This document shows, piece by piece, positions 26,214 through 33,827 of a stretch of 64,000 nt of DNA; the first letter of the stretch is position 1, and each line of letters begins with the position of its first letter. Under the pieces are notes generated by a model, which was not told the origin of the DNA, did no database searches, and saw only the letters and a program-made list of their open reading frames with translations. Origin of the DNA: Gaoshiqia sp050178015 (GTDB lineage Bacteria > Bacteroidota > Bacteroidia > Bacteroidales > Prolixibacteraceae). A program made the position numbers and the translations under genes. Where the stretch lies: assembly GCA_050178015.1 (NCBI GenBank), contig JBFXGM010000018.1, positions 34,953 to 98,952 of the forward strand. Direction: 5' to 3'.

Positions 26214-26449
26214 CTAATAACAAACATCTAAAGGAAGGATTTGCTGTTTTCTGTTAATCACAGCCGGTTCGAATCGGATGGCAACTCATTGCGCTTTTGA
26301 CAAAAGCCCAATATAATAAGCAAAAGTCAATAATCCACCAAGATGCCATCATTTTTCCAACACAAATGTGGTTGGAATTTCTCAATGGTTTTCCTGACAA
26401 TTGAACTCCTACGATTGATAAAATGCCAAAAGCATCCGTAAATATAGGG
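26214..26449. other. Intergenic region with two palindromes
   Basis: Holds no coding frame. Contains GCTTTTG-A-CAAAAGC (26293-26307) and a larger inverted repeat TTCCAAC...GTTGGAA (26356-26377). I see no promoter match in it. Confidence 0.5.
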
Positions 26450-26920
26450 TTACCGGTTGTCGATTTTCTCCGGGTTCAGGTCGTGATTTTGCAGGCGATA
26501 CCAAGCCAACTGCTCATATTTGGTACCGGGTTGCCCGTAATTGGCATACGGATCGATGCTGAGGCCACCGCGCGGCAGAAATTTCCCCCACACTTCGATG
26601 TATTTGGGCTCCATCAGTTTTACCAAATCTTTCAGAATGATGTTGATGCAATCCTCGTGAAAAGCGCCGTGGTTACGGAAACTAAACAAGTACAATTTCA
26701 GCGATTTGCTTTCCACCATTTTTCCCCCGGGCATGTAACTGATATAAATGGTCGCAAAATCGGGCTGTCCGGTAATGGGGCACAAACTGGTAAATTCGGG
26801 TGAGTTGAACTTCACCCAGTAATCATTTTCAGGATGTTTGTTGTCGAACGTTTCCAATACATCCGGCGTGTAATCAAACAAATAGTTCGTTTCGCCTCCA
26901 AGGTGTTTCAAGTTGTCCAT
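26450..26920 (-). CDS. queF: NADPH-dependent 7-cyano-7-deazaguanine reductase
   Basis: A 156 aa enzyme of the short (YkvM-like, unimodular) type that reduces preQ0 to preQ1 in queuosine synthesis. The nucleophile Cys47 and acid Asp54 are in SLCPITGQPDF, and the NADPH/substrate motif ESKSLKLYLFSFRNHGAF follows. It is the last gene of yhhQ-queC-queF, with a 106-base gap after queC that contains two REP-like palindromes. Confidence 0.94.
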   Translation of the reverse strand: MDNLKHLGGETNYLFDYTPDVLETFDNKHPENDYWVKFNSPEFTSLCPITGQPDFATIYISYMPGGKMVESKSLKLYLFSFRNHGAFHEDCINIILKDLVKLMEPKYIEVWGKFLPRGGLSIDPYANYGQPGTKYEQLAWYRLQNHDLNPEKIDNR

Positions 26921-26953
26921 GCTTCAGCGTTTTATCAAAACCTCTTAAAATTG

Positions 26954-26982
26954 AGTCACCCTGAATTTATTTCAGGGTCTGA
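26954..26982. repeat. REP-like palindrome, copy 2 (reverse orientation)
   Basis: On the minus strand it reads AGACCCTGAA-ATAAA-TTCAGGGTGACTC. It has the same flanks as copies 1 and 3 and is paired head to head with copy 3, so the two form a double-hairpin unit between queC and queF. Confidence 0.7.
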
Positions 26983-26998
26983 CTTTGTTACGGATAAA

Positions 26999-27028
26999 AG
27001 ATCCTGAACCAAGTTCAGGATGACTTTC
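26999..27028. repeat. REP-like palindrome, copy 3
   Basis: AGATCCTGAA-CCAAG-TTCAGGATGACTTTC. It abuts the queC stop codon and could end or stabilise the queC message. Confidence 0.7.
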
Positions 27029-27707
27029 ATTTTCGTTTCTGCAAATACAATTCCAGCCCGTTGCGGCGCAATTTGCAGGCCGGGCAATGTCCGCAACCGT
27101 CGCCAACGATGCCGTTGTAGCAGGTGAGCGTTTCGGTGCGCACCAGGTCGAACACGCCCAGTTCATCAGCCAGCTGCCAAATTTGCGCCTTATTTTTCCA
27201 CATCAGTGGCGTATGAATTTCGTACGGATAATCCATCGACAGGTTCAGCGTTTGGTTGAGCGAACGGATAAATTCGTCGCGGCAATCGGGATAGCCACTG
27301 TAATCGGCCTGTCCCACCCCGGTTACCAGATGATGGATGCCTTTCGATTTGGCATACACCGCCGCGTAGGTCAAAAACAGCATATTGCGCCCTTCCACCA
27401 GCGTATTGGGCGGACGGTCGGCGGGTTTGTTTTCTTCCACCTCCATGTCGGGATTGGTAAGTGCGTTGCAGGTAATTTGCCCCAGCAAATCCAGTTTATA
27501 TATATGAAACGGCACATTGGCTTTTGCGGCAATCGCTTCGGCCACCTGCAATTCCAGCCGGTGTTTCTGTCCGTAATCGAACGAGATGGCCTCAACCTCA
27601 TCAAATTGCTGTTTTGCCCAAAACAGGCAGGTCGTCGAATCCTGCCCGCCCGAAAATACAACCAACGCTTTTTTGACTTCCTTCATTTTTAAGGGAAAAA
27701 ATATCAT
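27027..27707 (-). CDS. queC: 7-cyano-7-deazaguanine (preQ0) synthase
   Basis: A 226 aa ATP-dependent enzyme that converts 7-carboxy-7-deazaguanine to preQ0. The PP-loop VVFSGGQDSTTCL and a C-terminal zinc site (CYNGIVGDGCGHCPACKLR) are intact. The ATG at 27707 overlaps the yhhQ stop by four bases; an in-frame ATG at 27686 (MKEVKKALVV) is an equally sensible start. Upstream partners queD and queE are not in the window. Confidence 0.94.
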   Translation of the reverse strand: MIFFPLKMKEVKKALVVFSGGQDSTTCLFWAKQQFDEVEAISFDYGQKHRLELQVAEAIAAKANVPFHIYKLDLLGQITCNALTNPDMEVEENKPADRPPNTLVEGRNMLFLTYAAVYAKSKGIHHLVTGVGQADYSGYPDCRDEFIRSLNQTLNLSMDYPYEIHTPLMWKNKAQIWQLADELGVFDLVRTETLTCYNGIVGDGCGHCPACKLRRNGLELYLQKRK

Positions 27708-28384
27708 ATCTGATTTAAACGGAACGGATTGTACGAAACGTCCTCATCAAACGTATCCACTCCTTCGATTTCCTTTACCTTTTTCACCACCAACATGGTG
27801 AATGGAAGGATGATGATTTCGTAAGCCGTTTTCAGCAAGGCCTGTGTCACGATCATCCCGAGGATGACCGGCAGCGGGAAAATACCCGTAAAAGCAACGG
27901 TGATGAAGATCAGCGAGTCGGCGCCCTCGCCCACAAGAGTGGAAACCACGGCCCGTAAAGAAAAGCCTTTGCCACGCGTGAGCAGTTTGAATTTGCTCAT
28001 CACGAAAGCATTCAGGAACGAGCCCACCAGGTAAGCCGTCAAACTGGCCAGCACGATGCGCACCGAGCTGCCCACAATCATTTGAAAAGCTTCCTGTCCC
28101 TCGTAAAACGGAGCGGCAGGCATGGCAATGGCCAGCATAAAGAACAGGGCCGCCAGTAAGTTCACCCCAAAACCGGCCCAGATAATCAGCCGCGCTTTGG
28201 CATAGCCCCACACTTCGGCAATCACATCGTTGATGATGTAAGCGATCGGAAAGATCAACACACCCGCCGGCGCCGCCCACGGCCCGATCATGATAATCTT
28301 GGAAGCTAAAATGTTTGCGATTAGCAGGGAGGCAGCGAAAAGCACTCCCGTCAACAGGAATAATACAGAAACTTGATTTTTCAT
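27704..28384 (-). CDS. yhhQ: Queuosine precursor transporter
   Basis: A 226 aa YhhQ/VUT-1-family inner-membrane protein with about six hydrophobic segments that imports preQ0/preQ1. Characteristic pieces are LLIANILASKIIMIG, FPIAYIINDVIAEVWGY and STLVGEGADSLIFITVAF. Its overlap with queC confirms that salvage and synthesis of the precursor are co-expressed. A -7 box (TATCTTTG on the minus strand) lies at 28441-28434. Confidence 0.9.
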   Translation of the reverse strand: MKNQVSVLFLLTGVLFAASLLIANILASKIIMIGPWAAPAGVLIFPIAYIINDVIAEVWGYAKARLIIWAGFGVNLLAALFFMLAIAMPAAPFYEGQEAFQMIVGSSVRIVLASLTAYLVGSFLNAFVMSKFKLLTRGKGFSLRAVVSTLVGEGADSLIFITVAFTGIFPLPVILGMIVTQALLKTAYEIIILPFTMLVVKKVKEIEGVDTFDEDVSYNPFRLNQI

Positions 28385-28433
28385 TTCACTTGTTTTTTAC
28401 GTGGTTACCAAGCACACGATGTTAATAATGGCG

Positions 28434-28461
28434 CAAAGATAATATTTTTTTGAGTTCCAAA
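28434..28461 (-). promoter_or_regulatory. Promoter of the yhhQ-queC-queF operon
   Basis: On the minus strand, TTTG at 28461-28458 and TATCTTTG at 28441-28434, with a short 16-base spacer. The TTTG falls inside the composite repeat copy D. Confidence 0.45.
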
Positions 28462-28555
28462 TCTCATCCCCCAGCTGGCGGGCAAGTTTCGAGTTCCAGG
28501 GCAAGCATTTCACCAATGACCAATGGCCTAATGACCAATACCTGTGACCATTCAT
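28450..28555 (-). repeat. Composite ATTGG / AACTTGAAAC intergenic repeat, copy D (reverse orientation)
   Basis: Read on the minus strand it has GGTATTGGTCATTAGG, CCATTGGTCATTGG, then CCTGGAACTCGAAACTTG, a variant of the CCGCCAGCTGG palindrome and TTTGGAACTC. The module order is the same as in copies B and C. Confidence 0.65.
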
Positions 28556-28611
28556 GCTCCTCAAAAAAAAAGCATAACGTACCCACATCACATTTTCTGC
28601 CGAAAAAATGT

Positions 28612-28619
28612 TACTTTTG
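28612..28619 (+). promoter_or_regulatory. -7 box of the DEAD-box helicase gene
   Basis: TACTTTTG matches TAnnTTTG. It gives a leader of about 75 bases to the ATG at 28701, a length common for cold-regulated RNA helicases. No good -33 box. Confidence 0.45.
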
Positions 28620-28700
28620 TGGCATTGAAACAGATAGAGCATCTCCCGCGAAGGCAAGCTTCTCTTTTCTGATAGTTTGAAATACATTCCTGCACATTAT

Positions 28701-29930
28701 ATGAAGTTTCACGAATTTGATTTACACGATGATATCCTGGATGCCCTGCACGATATGGGTTTTGACGAAGCGACCGAGGTCCAGGAAAATACCATCCCCA
28801 TTATCCTTGAAGGACATGACCTGATTGCCAGCGCCCAGACCGGGACCGGCAAGACAGCGGCATTCATGTTGCCGATCATTGAAAAAGTTTCGGCCATGCC
28901 GTCGGGCCAAACCCACGCGCTGATTATTGTCCCCACCCGCGAGCTGGCCATCCAGATCGAGCAGCAGGTGCAGGGATTCTCATATTATGCCGGCACCACC
29001 TCCATCTCGCTGTATGGCGGTGGCGATGGAAAAGAATGGGAAGTGCAGCGCAAAGCGCTGGAAAGCGGCGTGGACATTATCGTCGCCACTCCCGGCAAAC
29101 TAATTTCCTTTATCGACAACGATATTGCAAAACTGGGACATGTAAGCCATGTGGTTTTGGACGAAGCGGACCGCATGCTCGACATCGGTTTCTACGACGA
29201 TATCATCCGTATTTTCAGCAACCTGCCGGCCCACCGGCAAACCGTCATGTTCAGCGCCACCATGCCGCCGAAAATAAAAGCACTGGCCTCCAAAGTTCTC
29301 ACCAACCCGAAAGAATTCAGCTCGGCCATCAGCAAACCCGCCGAGGGTGTGTTGCAGGCCGCTTATGTATGCCACGAATCGCAAAAAATACCGCTTATCC
29401 AAAGCCTGATTACCGGGAAAGACGACTGCCAGAGCATCATTATTTTTAGTTCCACGAAAAGGAAGGTGACCCAAATCGTACGCGCCCTGCAAAAAAAGAA
29501 GCTTGACGCGCAAGGCATTTCGTCAGATCTGGAACAAAAAGAACGCGAAGAAGTACTCATGAAATTCCGGGCCCGCCAAACGCGCATCCTGGTGGCCACT
29601 GACGTTCTCAGTCGCGGAATCGACATCAAGGACATCAACCTGGTGGTCAATTTCGACGTGCCCGGCGATGCCGAAGATTATGTACACCGCGTTGGTCGTA
29701 CGGCACGCGCCAATGCTACCGGCATTGCGCTAACCTTCATCAACGAAGATGATATGTACAAGTTCCAGCAAATTGAAGAGCTAATCGAAAACGAAGTATA
29801 TAAGGCCCCCCTTCCCGCCGAACTTGGGCCTGGCCCCGAGTGGAAGGTATCGACCCGGAAAAAAGGCGGCTACAAAAAGAACTTCAAGCGCAAACCCAAC
29901 GGAGGGAGCGGGAGAGGACCCCGCAAGTAA
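28701..29930 (+). CDS. DEAD-box ATP-dependent RNA helicase
   Basis: A 409 aa helicase of the RhlE/DeaD group. Motif Q (TEVQENTIPIIL), motif I AQTGTGKT (45-52), DEAD in VLDEADRMLD, SAT in MFSATMPPKIKAL and the C-terminal HRVGRTAR box are all present, followed by a basic Gly/Lys/Arg tail (KKGGYKKNFKRKPNGG) that should bind RNA. It acts in ribosome assembly or mRNA turnover. The start at 28701 is chosen because the eight upstream codons are not conserved-looking. It sits between the two halves of the queuosine gene group. Confidence 0.92.
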   Translation: MKFHEFDLHDDILDALHDMGFDEATEVQENTIPIILEGHDLIASAQTGTGKTAAFMLPIIEKVSAMPSGQTHALIIVPTRELAIQIEQQVQGFSYYAGTTSISLYGGGDGKEWEVQRKALESGVDIIVATPGKLISFIDNDIAKLGHVSHVVLDEADRMLDIGFYDDIIRIFSNLPAHRQTVMFSATMPPKIKALASKVLTNPKEFSSAISKPAEGVLQAAYVCHESQKIPLIQSLITGKDDCQSIIIFSSTKRKVTQIVRALQKKKLDAQGISSDLEQKEREEVLMKFRARQTRILVATDVLSRGIDIKDINLVVNFDVPGDAEDYVHRVGRTARANATGIALTFINEDDMYKFQQIEELIENEVYKAPLPAELGPGPEWKVSTRKKGGYKKNFKRKPNGGSGRGPRK

Positions 29931-29992
29931 ATCCGGTTTAACCGGAAAACATCAGCCGGACCAGGCTCGTTTATTTTTCGTAAACCAGAACC

Positions 29993-30970
29993 ATGAAGTT
30001 TTCCGGACCATCCACAGCAATCAAACAAAAAGCCCGTGACCTGGGCTTTCTCGGATGCGGTATTTCCAGGGCCGGTTTTCTGGGCAATGAAAAAAGCCGA
30101 CTCGAAAACTGGTTGTCGCAGGGAATGAACGGCGAAATGGGTTACATGGCCCGCAACCTCGACAAACGCCTCGACCCGCGATTATTGTTCGAAGGCGCAA
30201 AATCGGTCATTTCTGTCTTGCTGAATTATTTTCCCTCACAACAGCAAGAAGATCCCGGCGCCCCTATCTTATCAAAATACGCATATGGAACCGACTATCA
30301 TTTTGTACTGAAAGACAAGCTGAACGAGCTGCTTTCATTCATCCAAACCGAAATTGCCCCGTGCAACGGACGCGCTTTTGTGGATTCAGCGCCGGTACTC
30401 GACAAAGCCTGGGCTGCCAATGCCGGACTGGGTTGGATCGGCAAAAATACCAACCTCATTTCGGTAGAACACGGAAGTTTTTTCTTTATCGGCGAACTGA
30501 TCATTGACCTGGAGCTGGAACCCGACGACAAAATCGTTCGCAACCATTGCGGTAATTGCACCCGCTGCATCGATGCCTGTCCCACCGGCGCAATTGTGTC
30601 CCCCTACGTGGTCGATGCCCGTCGCTGTATTTCATACCAAACCATTGAGAAGAAAGGCGAAATAGATGAAAACCTTAAAGGAAAATTTGACGAACGGTTT
30701 TTTGGTTGCGACATTTGTCAGGATGTTTGTCCCTGGAACCTGAAATCAGAACCGCACCATGAGCCAGCATTTGAGCCTCATCCAAGCTTATTAAAACTTT
30801 CACGTAAGGAATGGCAGGAAATGGATCAGCCACTCTTTAATGAACTCTTCCGCAAATCAGCCGTTAAACGAACCAAATACAGCGGACTAAAGCGGAATTT
30901 GCAGTTTTTGTATGACACAGACGAAACAAAGGACTATTCATCTGCCGGTCAACAAACACCAGAGGAATAA
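29993..30970 (+). CDS. queG: Epoxyqueuosine reductase
   Basis: A 325 aa cobalamin-dependent iron-sulfur enzyme that performs the last step of queuosine synthesis on tRNA, epoxyqueuosine to queuosine. Two 4Fe-4S sites are visible: Cys186, 189, 192 and 196 (CGNCTRCIDACPTGAI) and Cys212 with Cys239, 242 and 246 (CDICQDVCPWN). FVDSAPVLDK (129-138) and GLGWIGKNT are family motifs. With queF, queC and yhhQ close by, the window covers the start and end of the pathway but not tgt or queA. Confidence 0.94.
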   Translation: MKFSGPSTAIKQKARDLGFLGCGISRAGFLGNEKSRLENWLSQGMNGEMGYMARNLDKRLDPRLLFEGAKSVISVLLNYFPSQQQEDPGAPILSKYAYGTDYHFVLKDKLNELLSFIQTEIAPCNGRAFVDSAPVLDKAWAANAGLGWIGKNTNLISVEHGSFFFIGELIIDLELEPDDKIVRNHCGNCTRCIDACPTGAIVSPYVVDARRCISYQTIEKKGEIDENLKGKFDERFFGCDICQDVCPWNLKSEPHHEPAFEPHPSLLKLSRKEWQEMDQPLFNELFRKSAVKRTKYSGLKRNLQFLYDTDETKDYSSAGQQTPEE

Positions 30971-30989
30971 AACCAGATCATAAAAATAC

Positions 30990-31475
30990 ATGCAACCCAA
31001 ACGCTTTCAATACAAAACCAATTTATTTTCTATGAAACGCGGAACGAACGGAGTTTGGGCTGGTTTTCCTTTTGATGTGCGCACTGAATTTGGCACAGGT
31101 GGTCCTGTGCGAATCCTATGCTGGATCAATGGAGTACAAAAGACAGGCAGCCTGGTACCTATCGGGAACGGCGAACACGCCATCTCTATCCGAAAAGAAA
31201 TACGGGAAGCAACTGGCAAAGATGAAGGGGATGAGGTAGAGGTTGTGGTGGAGCAAGACCTTTCCCCGCGAAAACTGATCGTCCCAGACGATTTTCAATG
31301 GCTACTGAACGAAGACCCGGAATTGAACAAGCGCTTCGATCGGCTTTCTTTCTCCAATAAAAGCGCCATTATCAACTACATCAATGAAGCGAAACGGCCC
31401 GAAACCCGTGCAAAACGAATCCATCTTTTCATTCAGCGTATCCTGGCTGGCTTTTTTCCGGGACAAAAATTGTGA
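30990..31475 (+). CDS. DUF1905/YdeI-type protein
   Basis: A 161 aa protein with an N-terminal DUF1905 small beta barrel (NGVWAGFPFDV, ending GDEVEVVVEQD) and a C-terminal helical YdeI/OmpD-associated segment (SFSNKSAIINYINEAKRPET and RAKRIHLFIQRILAG). Members have been linked to bacteriocin tolerance, but the molecular role is not known. It follows queG by 19 bases and may be co-transcribed with it. Confidence 0.78.
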   Translation: MQPKRFQYKTNLFSMKRGTNGVWAGFPFDVRTEFGTGGPVRILCWINGVQKTGSLVPIGNGEHAISIRKEIREATGKDEGDEVEVVVEQDLSPRKLIVPDDFQWLLNEDPELNKRFDRLSFSNKSAIINYINEAKRPETRAKRIHLFIQRILAGFFPGQKL

Positions 31476-31514
31476 GTGGCCAAAATATTTTCACCAACGG
31501 ATTTGAAAATATAT

Positions 31515-31522
31515 TACATTTG
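31515..31522 (+). promoter_or_regulatory. -7 box of the tRNA-Gly gene
   Basis: TACATTTG matches TAnnTTTG, 17 bases before the mature 5' end. No TTTG lies at the ideal spacing. Confidence 0.5.
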
Positions 31523-31538
31523 CCCTTGCAAAATCAAC

Positions 31539-31610
31539 GCGGGAGTAGCTCAGGGGTAGAGCATCAGCTTCCCAAGCTGAGGGTCGTGGGTTCGAATCCC
31601 ATTTCCCGCT
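31539..31610 (+). tRNA. tRNA-Gly (anticodon CCC)
   Basis: A full cloverleaf. The acceptor stem GCGGGAG pairs with TTCCCGC (one G-T wobble), the anticodon arm is TCAGC-TTCCCAA-GCTGA with anticodon CCC, and the T arm is GTGGG-TTCGAAT-CCCAT. The 3' CCA is not encoded (the sequence continues CAC after the discriminator T). It reads GGG codons. Confidence 0.95.
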
Positions 31611-31619
31611 CACTGAAAG

Positions 31620-31654
31620 CCAGTAGTCATATAATTATTTGACTGCTGGTTTTT
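31620..31654 (+). terminator. Intrinsic terminator behind tRNA-Gly
   Basis: CCAGTAGTCA pairs with TGACTGCTGG (one G-U) around a loop of about 10 bases, followed by TTTTT. It ends 22 bases before the stop codon of the convergent GH3 gene. Confidence 0.75.
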
Positions 31655-31676
31655 GCTTTTATGACACTTGAACCGG

Positions 31677-33629
31677 TTAGTAACCCGACCCGGCACCAAA
31701 CGGGAAAAGCGGTTTTTCGGAATCATACGGAACATCTTCTTTTTGTCGTAAAACGGCATCCATCGACGAGGGAATTTCGAAAGGCAGTTTGGCCACGGGA
31801 TTAAAATCGCCGAAAACAACATCCAACACAGCATCATCCTGCGCGCCAAAATCGACCAACAAGCCTTTGCTAAGCGCCTTTATTTCGGGAATAACCGCCG
31901 GGCGGTCCATATAAACGCAAACCACGGTTGGCTTCTGCGCCATCATATTCACCAGGCGGCTGAGTTCCGGCTCCTTAAAATCAAGAGCTCCCTGGTGAAG
32001 CAGACTTTCCATAAAATCGCCCGACCGTGGCTCAAAAGGGGTTTGCAGGCGAAACAAAGCCACATCCGCTTCCTGCAGCCGGTCAACAACTTTAGCATAG
32101 TTCGCTAACTCGTTTTTATCGACATTCTCAGCATACACCTTCACTCCTTTGGTCAAAGGAAGAAACGATTTTCCTCCGGTTTGTTGCTGATTTTTCAGCA
32201 ACACGATGGATTTCCGTTGGGCCAGCTTTCCTTTGGCTTCAAACTCCTTATTATTGACAATCCTGACGGCCTCATCCGGGTCAACATACGGATGATCAAA
32301 CAAACCCAACAAAAATTTAACCCGCAGCAATCTTCTGGCCGATTCGTCAATCCGGCTTTCGGGAATATCGCCCCGGCGCACCAGCCTCAGCAGTTGTGCC
32401 GTATTTGTATTGCCGCCAAACTGGTCGATCCCCGCATCAATAGCCTTTCTGATCCGTTCCTCCACCGGGAGCTTTTCTACTCCCCAGTTCTTGGCCCCCA
32501 TTACCTCATATCCCAAAAATGAAAATCCTTCAATTATCCCCCAGTCAGAGCATATCACGCCATCGTAACCATATCTGTCCCGAAGCAATTCTGTTATAAT
32601 TTCCCGGTTAAAGCCCATACCCACGTTCTCGCTGGTTTGATCAAGTGCAATGCCGTAATAGGGCATCATCATGGCGGTGTTTGCTTTCATGGCCGCTTCA
32701 AACGGGATTAAATGATAATTGAAATTATTGCCGGGATAGCTTTGTTTTTTGCCATAACTGAAGTGTGCATCTTCCCCTTTTTCCTGTGGCCCGGCGCCAG
32801 GCCAATGCTTGGTCATGCAGGCCACACTTCGTGAATCAAGCGTATCGCCCTGAAAACCGTAAATATAGGCCGCAACCATCTTTGCAGCCAAGTGGGCATC
32901 CTCGCCAAAAGTACCGTTGATGCGCGCCCAGCGGGGTTCGGTTGCCAGATCGGCCATGGGGTGCAAGGCCGTATGGATGCCCACTGCCCGGTATTCTTGC
33001 CGGGCAATACGGCCAAAATCAACCACCAGCATGGAATCGCCGGCAGCCGCAAGGCCAATCGGTTCGGGCCATTTCGACCAGTTTCCGCCCAACATGCCGA
33101 CGCCAATAAATTTGGTCAGTCCATGTCGCGGATCGCTACTTATCGTCACCGGAATGCCCAATCGGGTCTGCTCAGCCAGCTTTTGAATCTGGTTCGACCA
33201 GCTGGCCAATTCCCGTGTGCCCGGCACTGTAAACAAATTAAAATGCGTAATCCTCTTATTAATCAGCAACGCAAAGGTTGATGACGGGCTCATCATCCCG
33301 GGTTTTCCCTGTAAGCCTCCCCCCGGCTCAATTCCGATGGGCGGATGCCACATCAACCCTACTTTTTCGTCGATTGTCATTTGCGAAAGCAGATCTTCCA
33401 CGCGAATATCAACCGGCTGGCGGAAATCTTCGTATGGATCCAGTTTTCCGTTCTTATTGAGATCGCGAAACTCAAAACCTTCATCAACCACCAACAGTGT
33501 TTCCCGAAGCTGCTTTTTTGCCTTATTATTTAATGTCCGGTAGTATGCATTAAAAACAAAAACAGCAATCAGGATCAACGCAAACACTACTATTAAAAAG
33601 TAAAACAGGGAGTGGAAGATATTTTTCAT
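31677..33629 (-). CDS. Glycoside hydrolase family 3 (beta-glucosidase-like)
   Basis: A 650 aa enzyme with an N-terminal membrane helix or uncleaved signal (residues 5-30), an EF-hand-like DLNKNGKLDPYED, then the GH3 barrel starting VEDLLSQMTIDEKVGLM. The GH3 nucleophile Asp is in GVICSDWGIIEGFS. It also has CMTKHWPGAGPQ, and a C-terminal alpha/beta sandwich starting SIVLLKNQ. It should act outside the cytoplasm on beta-linked glucosides or xylosides. The start at 33629 is chosen since the frame's 29 further residues precede the membrane helix without a signal. It is not linked to a SusCD pair, and the substrate is unknown. Confidence 0.88.
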   Translation of the reverse strand: MKNIFHSLFYFLIVVFALILIAVFVFNAYYRTLNNKAKKQLRETLLVVDEGFEFRDLNKNGKLDPYEDFRQPVDIRVEDLLSQMTIDEKVGLMWHPPIGIEPGGGLQGKPGMMSPSSTFALLINKRITHFNLFTVPGTRELASWSNQIQKLAEQTRLGIPVTISSDPRHGLTKFIGVGMLGGNWSKWPEPIGLAAAGDSMLVVDFGRIARQEYRAVGIHTALHPMADLATEPRWARINGTFGEDAHLAAKMVAAYIYGFQGDTLDSRSVACMTKHWPGAGPQEKGEDAHFSYGKKQSYPGNNFNYHLIPFEAAMKANTAMMMPYYGIALDQTSENVGMGFNREIITELLRDRYGYDGVICSDWGIIEGFSFLGYEVMGAKNWGVEKLPVEERIRKAIDAGIDQFGGNTNTAQLLRLVRRGDIPESRIDESARRLLRVKFLLGLFDHPYVDPDEAVRIVNNKEFEAKGKLAQRKSIVLLKNQQQTGGKSFLPLTKGVKVYAENVDKNELANYAKVVDRLQEADVALFRLQTPFEPRSGDFMESLLHQGALDFKEPELSRLVNMMAQKPTVVCVYMDRPAVIPEIKALSKGLLVDFGAQDDAVLDVVFGDFNPVAKLPFEIPSSMDAVLRQKEDVPYDSEKPLFPFGAGSGY

Positions 33630-33704
33630 GGCAGAAACAGTTGTGGTTTCATTCAACCCAAAAGATAGACTGAATTTGTTGCTTAGGGAAATTATCGGGA
33701 CTGT

Positions 33705-33735
33705 TTTACAGAACAAGCTTCAAATTTTATGTTTG
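33705..33735 (+). promoter_or_regulatory. Promoter of the glycogen island
   Basis: TTTA (33705-33708), 19 bases, then TATGTTTG (33728-33735), a near-exact consensus. The perfect inverted repeat CATAAA-TTA-TTTATG (33747-33761) covers the predicted start site and is a good operator candidate. The leader to the glgB ATG is about 85 bases. Confidence 0.6.
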
Positions 33736-33827
33736 TGTGAAGCTGTCATAAATTATTTATGAAATGATTTGATTTTCGGGTGAAAGCTGCAAGCAATTCT
33801 TTATCTTTAAAAGAAAAGCTTTGCGCG

